Origin: Halovivax gelatinilyticus
GTDB taxonomy: Archaea > Halobacteriota > Halobacteria > Halobacteriales > Natrialbaceae
Length of the DNA stretch: 64,000 bases
Direction: 5' to 3'
Assembly: GCF_024300625.1 (NCBI RefSeq)
Contig: NZ_CP101322.1
Coordinates: 3,547,992-3,611,991, forward strand
The position numbers were made by a program, and so were the translations under genes. Below, piece after piece: positions 59,322-64,000 of this stretch; position 1 is the stretch's first letter, and every line of letters begins with the position of its first letter. The notes under the pieces were generated by a model, which had not been told where the DNA came from, searched no databases, and saw nothing but the letters and a program-made list of their open reading frames with translations.

Positions 59322-60097
59322 TATCCTTCGAGTACCTCGAGTGTGTCCGCCTCGATGTCGGAAACGGAGACGGACGTCGCACTGGGATACGCGCGTTCGA
59401 CGACGCCCTGCTCGTTTGCGAGCAGGATCAGGTTGAAGTGAGTGAAGGTGTACTCGAGGTCGTCCACGTTGGGCGACTCGAGTCCGCCAGGCGCCGTCCC
59501 GTCGTCGTGTGCGTCGTCTTCGTCGCCGTGGTCGTGGCTCGCTCCGTCATCGTGGTCGTGGTCGTCCTCGTCCAGATCGACGCGCTCGATCGGCAACCCG
59601 AAGTCCTCCAGTACAACCTGCTCGGCTCGGTCCGGCGTCTCCGGGCGGAGGAAGAACCAGTCGTCGGCCGTCGGATCGATCCCGAAGGCCTCGGCGTGGT
59701 CGGCGAGCACGTCGGCCGTGTCACGTTCGGGATCGAACGTGAAGACCAGGAAGGCGACGTCGTCCTCGTGACCGGCTTCGTGAACGGCTGCCCGCACGTG
59801 GACGAGACGCTGCAACAAGGCCGGGCACGCTCCGTCGGGACACTTCGTGAAGATGAACGTCGCGACGATCGACCGCTCGTCTCGGAACCGCTCGTCCGTG
59901 ATTTGCTCGTCCCGAATAGGGTCCGGCACTGCGAAGGACGGTAACTCGGTGCCGTGGATCGGGTGAGAGGGATCGCCTCGGGAGTCCGACGGTTCGCCAA
60001 GTACCGTGTCCCCGCCGCGTCCGAGTACATCGAGACACCCAGCAGCGGCCACCAATCCTGTCGCACCCGCGGTAGCGAGGTATTTCCGACGATCCAT
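59321..60097 (-). CDS. SCO1/SenC copper chaperone lipoprotein, 258 aa
   Basis: A lipoprotein signal (RRKYLATAGATGLVAAAGCLD) precedes a thioredoxin-fold SCO domain. The copper cysteines are in IFTKCPDGACPALL, with four residues between them rather than the three of most SCO proteins, and the histidine ligand is probably in YTFTHFNLILL (about residue 217). An Asp/His-rich insertion (about 178-200, with HDHDD and HDHGDED) lies between them and could hold extra metal. It is the first gene of the SCO-TlpA-CcdA operon. Confidence 0.88.
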   Translation of the reverse strand: MDRRKYLATAGATGLVAAAGCLDVLGRGGDTVLGEPSDSRGDPSHPIHGTELPSFAVPDPIRDEQITDERFRDERSIVATFIFTKCPDGACPALLQRLVHVRAAVHEAGHEDDVAFLVFTFDPERDTADVLADHAEAFGIDPTADDWFFLRPETPDRAEQVVLEDFGLPIERVDLDEDDHDHDDGASHDHGDEDDAHDDGTAPGGLESPNVDDLEYTFTHFNLILLANEQGVVERAYPSATSVSVSDIEADTLEVLEG

Positions 60098-60230
60098 GGC
60101 TGTGGCTCGGGCCCCGTAGAATAAAGGGCTAACTCGTCATTCTCGGCTGCTGGGAACCGTCGCCGAGTACGGGCACGTCGATCGGCGTCAGTCACCGACG
60201 ATCGATCCGGTGACGCGATCGGTGGCCCGC

Positions 60231-60455
60231 TCACTCGACGACCCTGACGACCCGAGTCGACCCCGACCGAGGGTCGATGTGGACCCGCCACGGCTCGTCC
60301 TCACAGCGGACCGGGACGATCCACGTCGATCGCGTCTGGTGCGGTGCGGAGACCTCCGGTGACTCACAGCCTTCGGCCGAGAGCACGTCGTGTGCGCAAA
60401 CCGCCGCGTCCTCTTTGGTCTTGATCTCGCTCGGAGTGGGGTTGTATTCGGACAT
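60231..60455 (-). CDS. small haloarchaeal protein of unknown function, 74 aa
   Basis: It begins MSEYNPTPSEIKTKEDAAVC and contains three cysteines. The second half (TWIVPVRCEDEPWRVHIDPR) has a beta pattern ending in RVVRVVE, loosely like a PepSY domain, but too short to assign. It is soluble and has good codon usage. It stands alone between the SCO operon and the fix genes. The 130 nt after its stop have no gene. Confidence 0.62.
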   Translation of the reverse strand: MSEYNPTPSEIKTKEDAAVCAHDVLSAEGCESPEVSAPHQTRSTWIVPVRCEDEPWRVHIDPRSGSTRVVRVVE

Positions 60456-60566
60456 AGCTCTCTGAGTATGCGTTAGTGGGTAACACACAAGAAACGGCCA
60501 CGTCGTTCCCGACGGGTGGGAACGAGTGTCACTGGAGAGATCACCCCGTTCGACGCTCAACACGGC

Positions 60567-60878
60567 CTACCCGTGCTTGAACGTCACGCCACCGCCGGTT
60601 TTCGGGTACTCCCAGACGACGTTATCGTACGTACAGGCGAACCGACAGCTCGAACACTCGAGACAGTTCTCGTAGGCGATCGTGGGAACGCCGTCGTCGC
60701 CCTCGCGCCAGACGTTCGCCGGACACACCTTCACGCAGTCGTTCGTCTCGCAGGTCGCACAGACGTCGGCCACCTTGACGTCCAGGTGCGAGTCACCGGG
60801 GTCGTCGTACCTGACGGTGTAGAGTCGGTCTTCGAGCGATTCGTTCTCGACGGGCGGAATCTGCGGTTGGACACTCAT
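60567..60878 (-). CDS. fixX: FixX-like ferredoxin, 103 aa
   Basis: The C-terminal cluster motif CLECSSCRFAC (about residue 72) binds one [4Fe-4S]; the front motif CATCETNDCVKVCPANVW (about 40) has C-x2-C-x4-C-x3-CP spacing, as in FixX rather than normal ferredoxins. The ending GGVTFKHG is also typical. It passes electrons between FixC and quinone. The start is 1 nt after the fixC stop; it is the last gene of fixABCX. Confidence 0.92.
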   Translation of the reverse strand: MSVQPQIPPVENESLEDRLYTVRYDDPGDSHLDVKVADVCATCETNDCVKVCPANVWREGDDGVPTIAYENCLECSSCRFACTYDNVVWEYPKTGGGVTFKHG

Positions 60879-60879
60879 C

Positions 60880-62259
60880 TCAGGTCACCACCTTTCGGTA
60901 TCGGAACGCCAATTTCGCGGCACCGACCCAGCCACCGACGGCGTCGAGGACGGTGCGTTTCGCGCTCGCTTCGTGGACGCGCTTCGGATCGCGATCCATG
61001 CGGAAGTACTCCGTCCCGGCGCTGGCGAACGCCCGGGGGAGCGTCTCGAACAGCAGTTCGCGATCGGCTTCGGCCTTCGTCATCAGCCAGTCGTAGTGTT
61101 CTAAGTTCTTCATCACGAACGAATTTTCGAGGGCCGTGGGATACGACGCCAGCGCCCCGGCGTCCGTCCGACCCGCCGCCGCGGCCTCGGCGATCGTTCG
61201 ACCGGCCTGGTAGCCGCTTTCGACGGCCATGTTCGTTCCCTCTAGGTGGACTCCGTTGTTGAGCACCAGCCCGGCCGCGTCGCCGACGATGGCCGCGCCG
61301 TCGTGGACCAGCTCGGGAACGCTCTCTGCGCCGCCCTCGGGGATGGTTTTCGCCGCGTACTCGACGGTTCGAGCGTCGCGGACCAGCGGCGCAACGGCCG
61401 GGTGGGTCTTGAACGCGTTCAGCGTCGCTTCCGGCGACTGGTTCGCAGCGACGGCGTCCTCGATTCGGTAGGCGACGCCGACGCTGATCGTGTCCTCGTT
61501 GGTGTAGATGAACCCGCCACCGAACGCGTCGCCGACGGCACCCTCCCCGAAGTAGTGATACGAGGCGCCGGCGTCTTCGAGGAGTCGGAACCGATCCTCG
61601 ATCGCGTCGTCGGTATCGGGGAACTCGAGTACCTCCTTGACGGCGACGGCGACGTTTTCGCGCGTCTCCGTCGACTTGAGGTTCGCCCCCTCGCTCACGA
61701 GGGAGTTTCCGCCCTCCGCGAGAACGACGTACGGCGCTCGGATAGTTCCGTCCGGCCGATCGGTCTCGACGCCGACGATGCGCCCGCCGTCGCGGACGAG
61801 CCCGGTGACCGTCGTTTCGGTCACGAGCGTCGTTCCCTTCTCGACGGCTTGCTCGGCGAACCACTCGTCGAAGTCGCCCCGGAGCACGGTGTAGGAGTCG
61901 TTGTGTGGTTCGGTGTGCCACGCTCCGGGCCGCAGGGAAACGGCGGTCTCGTCGTCCTGGCTGAGCATGCTAAACCGTCGTTCGGAGACGTACCGCTCGA
62001 GCGGAGCGGTCTCGAAGTCGGTCAACTCCCGAATCGTCGGAGTGTACAACACCCCACCGAAGACGTTCTTCGCACCGGGCGAGGAACCGCGTTCGATCAA
62101 CAGCACCTCCAGGTCGCGATCGGCCATCGTCAGGGCCGCGGCGCTACCGGCCAGCCCCGCTCCGACCACGATCGCGTCGAAGTGGTCGTCGTAGTTCGGC
62201 TCGGATCTGGTGTCTCGCTCGGCTCTGGTGTCTCTCTCCACATCACGTTCTGGGCTCAT
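60880..62259 (-). CDS. fixC: FixC-like electron transfer flavoprotein:quinone oxidoreductase, 459 aa
   Basis: FAD site DAIVVGAGLAGSAAALTMAD (about residue 28), followed by a GG-doublet region NVFGGVLYTP, and AAIVGDAAGLVLNNGVHLEG near residue 318 are typical of the FixC/ETF-QO family. It accepts electrons from FixAB and works with FixX at the membrane. The N-terminus is unusually charged (repeats of ERDTR). The start overlaps the fixB stop by ATGA. Electron bifurcation to ferredoxin and menaquinone is known for some FixABCX complexes. Confidence 0.92.
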   Translation of the reverse strand: MSPERDVERDTRAERDTRSEPNYDDHFDAIVVGAGLAGSAAALTMADRDLEVLLIERGSSPGAKNVFGGVLYTPTIRELTDFETAPLERYVSERRFSMLSQDDETAVSLRPGAWHTEPHNDSYTVLRGDFDEWFAEQAVEKGTTLVTETTVTGLVRDGGRIVGVETDRPDGTIRAPYVVLAEGGNSLVSEGANLKSTETRENVAVAVKEVLEFPDTDDAIEDRFRLLEDAGASYHYFGEGAVGDAFGGGFIYTNEDTISVGVAYRIEDAVAANQSPEATLNAFKTHPAVAPLVRDARTVEYAAKTIPEGGAESVPELVHDGAAIVGDAAGLVLNNGVHLEGTNMAVESGYQAGRTIAEAAAAGRTDAGALASYPTALENSFVMKNLEHYDWLMTKAEADRELLFETLPRAFASAGTEYFRMDRDPKRVHEASAKRTVLDAVGGWVGAAKLAFRYRKVVT

Positions 62260-63272
62260 GGCTCTACCTCCATCGCTCGCTGATCGGTCAGTCGATCGGC
62301 CAGCGCGGGACAGACCTCGAACAGGTCACCCACGATGGCGTAATCTGCGTGCTCGAAGATCGGCGCGTTCGGATCGTCGTTGATCGCGATCACCGTCTCG
62401 CTCTTGTTCATCCCCTCGACGTGCTGGATCGCCCCGCTGATACCGACCGCCACGTAGAGATCCGGGCGAACCGTCTTGCCGGTCTGTCCGACCTGTCGAG
62501 ACCCGTCAATCCAGCCCTCGTCGACCGCCGCCCGACTCGCCGCGAGTTCGGCGTCGAGCGCGTCGGCCAGTTTCAGCGCGGGTTCGAGGTCGCCTTCGAT
62601 CCCGTGACCGACGGCGACGATCCGGTCGGCCTCCGTAATGTCTGCGGTGTCGCCGACGACGCGTTCGAGTACGTCGCTGATCGCGTCGGATTCGTCGACG
62701 ACCACGTCGACGTCGACGATCTCGCCCTCACGGTCGGGGTCGCGGCCGGCCGCCTCGAACACGCCGGGTCGAATCGTCGCCATTTGCGGGCGGTGATCTT
62801 CACAGAGGATCGTCGCGAGGAGGTCGCCACCGAACGCCGGTCGTCGTGCCTGAAGGATTCCCTCCTCGTCGACGTCGATCTCGGTCACGTCTGCGGTCAA
62901 TCCGGCGTGGGTCGGCACGGCGACCCGTCCGGCGAAGTCGCGGCCGGTGTGCGTGCCGCCGATGAGGACGATCGAGGGGTTTCGCTCCTCGACCATCGCG
63001 CGGAACTGCGCGCCGTACGGATCGGCCCGGTAGGGCTCGAACACGGGGTCGTCCGCGGCCAGCACTCGGTCAGCCCCACGCTCGATCGCTTCGGCCGCGA
63101 CGTCGTCGACGGCTTCGCCGATCGTGAGCGCGACGAGATCGTCGCCCGTCTTCTCGGTCAGCTTCGCACCCTCCGCCAGCAGCTCCCAGGAGACGGGCAT
63201 GACCTCGCCGGCGTGCTCCTCGACGAACACCCACACGTCGGCGTAGTCGTCGACGTCGATCGCGTCGGTCAT
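62256..63272 (-). CDS. fixB: electron transfer flavoprotein alpha subunit (FixB-like), 338 aa
   Basis: The N-terminal domain (VWVFVEEHAGEVMPVSWELL) leads to the FAD-binding C-terminal domain with GSRQVGQTGKTVRPDLYVAV, ISGAIQHVEGM and INDDPNAPIFEHADY, the standard ETF-alpha signatures. It holds the electron-carrying FAD. Overlaps with fixA (start) and fixC (stop) indicate tight coupling. The substrate dehydrogenase feeding it is not in the window. Confidence 0.94.
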   Translation of the reverse strand: MTDAIDVDDYADVWVFVEEHAGEVMPVSWELLAEGAKLTEKTGDDLVALTIGEAVDDVAAEAIERGADRVLAADDPVFEPYRADPYGAQFRAMVEERNPSIVLIGGTHTGRDFAGRVAVPTHAGLTADVTEIDVDEEGILQARRPAFGGDLLATILCEDHRPQMATIRPGVFEAAGRDPDREGEIVDVDVVVDESDAISDVLERVVGDTADITEADRIVAVGHGIEGDLEPALKLADALDAELAASRAAVDEGWIDGSRQVGQTGKTVRPDLYVAVGISGAIQHVEGMNKSETVIAINDDPNAPIFEHADYAIVGDLFEVCPALADRLTDQRAMEVEP

Positions 63273-64000
63273 GCGAACACCTCCTCGACGGCCGCGGCGA
63301 GATCGTCCACGTCGTCGACCACCTCGCTCTTTCGCTCGACCGGCTGGACGGTCTCCATCGATCCGACCGACGTCGGAGAGACGGCGAGGCCGACCTCGTC
63401 TTCGATTTCGAGATCCTCGGCGTCCCAGACGGTCGGTTCGAAGTCGTTCTCGCCGTAGATCTTCCGGTGGAGCGGTGCCGGTCGAGGCGGGAACTCGCCG
63501 AAGGCGGCCGCGACGACGACTGGAAGGTCCGCGGCGACGAGTTCGTGGCCGCCCTCGACGTCGCGTCTCGCGACGAGTCGATCCTCGTCGGGCCGAGCGT
63601 CGACCGCCTCGGCGTAGGTCAACTGCGCCCACCCGTTGTGGGCGGCGATCCCCGGCGGGACCTGACCGGTCGAAGAGTCCGTCGTCTCCTCGCCACAGAG
63701 GACGACGTCGGCTTCGAGCGCCTCGGCCGCCCGGGCGAGCGTCAGGCTCGTCGGCCAGGTGTCGCTGCCCGCGAACGCGCGATCGGAGATCAACACGGCG
63801 TCGTCACACCCCATCGCGACGGCCTCCTCGAGGATGCTCGTCGCGTTCGGCGGCCCCATCGACATCGCGTACAATTCGCCGCCGACCTGATCGCGAATCG
63901 TGAGCGCCGCCTCCAGGGCGTGCTGATCCGGTCCGTTCATCACCGCGGGCGCACTCGCCCGGTCGAGTCGACCTGTGTCGGGATCGATCCCGACTTCGTC
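63269..64000 (-). CDS. fixA: electron transfer flavoprotein beta subunit (FixA-like), N-terminus cut by window
   Basis: The reading frame continues past the window edge: before the methionine at about 63940 it reads DEVGIDPDTGRLDRASAPAV, the conserved ETF-beta N-terminal region, so only about 15-20 residues are missing. Later signatures include EADVVLCGEETTDSSTGQVP and DLPVVVAAAFGEFPPRP. The C-terminus is acidic with a short helix (VDDLAAAVEEVFA). It is the first visible gene of fixABCX. Confidence 0.93.
   Translation of the reverse strand, partial: DEVGIDPDTGRLDRASAPAVMNGPDQHALEAALTIRDQVGGELYAMSMGPPNATSILEEAVAMGCDDAVLISDRAFAGSDTWPTSLTLARAAEALEADVVLCGEETTDSSTGQVPPGIAAHNGWAQLTYAEAVDARPDEDRLVARRDVEGGHELVAADLPVVVAAAFGEFPPRPAPLHRKIYGENDFEPTVWDAEDLEIEDEVGLAVSPTSVGSMETVQPVERKSEVVDDVDDLAAAVEEVFA

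Noticed and set aside
1-64000. CRISPR arrays, tRNA, rRNA or intact insertion sequences
   Set aside because: I found no regularly spaced repeats, no conserved RNA gene segments and no complete transposase with flanking repeats.

Overview
The window is a stretch of haloarchaeal (class Halobacteria) chromosome. The evidence is the high GC content with strong G/C at third codon positions, very acidic proteins, a bat-type HTH_10 regulator, Tat-type lipoproteins, a halocyanin-like cupredoxin, ba3 oxidases with the small Cba subunits typical of haloarchaea, and leaderless promoters with a TATA element about 25 nt before the start codon. I see no rRNA, tRNA, CRISPR array or intact mobile element. I cannot name the species.

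Layout. 1-8.6 kb: a truncated HTH_10 regulator, a zinc-ribbon protein, a winged-helix regulator and a crowd of universal stress (UspA) genes around a sugar isomerase and an ABC-2 exporter. 8.7-11.8 kb: thioredoxin reductase and thioredoxin, a decayed transposase-like stretch, then a rhodanese-metallo-beta-lactamase (MBL) enzyme under a perfect palindromic operator. 11.9-17.3 kb: a metal and thiol group comprising a Cys-rich four-helix copper-storage protein, a DsbA-like oxidoreductase, Cys-motif membrane proteins, an ArsR-like regulator and a flavin disulfide reductase with a His-rich tail. 17.4-28 kb: a TrmB-like regulator, an APC permease fused to Usp domains, a CPA antiporter with RCK domains, a TauE/SafE sulfur-anion exporter with a microprotein, a tandem Usp, a second thioredoxin and a histidine kinase. 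28.3-30.7 kb: a large unrecognised membrane protein. 30.7-38.3 kb: a sulfur-transfer island (two YeeE/YedE halves, a second rhodanese-MBL enzyme, TusA, DsrE2-like protein, CoA-disulfide-reductase-like flavoprotein, class V aminotransferase) with DeoC and a DUF2267 protein. 38.5-42.7 kb: NosD (with a NosL-like N-terminus), NosF, NosY and a separate NosL. 42.8-43.7 kb: another Usp and a DsrE protein.

43.9-58 kb: three heme-copper oxidase-type clusters. The first has a CuA subunit, but its subunit I carries GHGTQQ where oxidases have HP-x-x-Y, so it lacks the cross-linked active-site tyrosine. I infer a CuA-type nitric oxide reductase of the recently recognised alternative kind (eNOR-like). The other two are paralogous ba3-type O2 reductases. 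A FixI-like copper P-type ATPase and a halocyanin-like protein lie between them. 58-60.1 kb: CcdA, a TlpA-like thioredoxin and SCO, which serve copper-centre assembly. 60.6-64 kb: fixX-fixC-fixB-fixA (ETF and its quinone oxidoreductase), truncated at the window edge.

Together the region combines copper-dependent respiration and probable NO/N2O handling with persulfide and thiosulfate trafficking and thiol redox control. The main unexplained regulatory signal is a promoter word, TAGTATTGCACAGT. It is identical upstream of one rhodanese-MBL gene and the CoA-disulfide-reductase-like gene, and near-copies lie upstream of trxA and the APC-Usp transporter, always in the same orientation relative to the gene.
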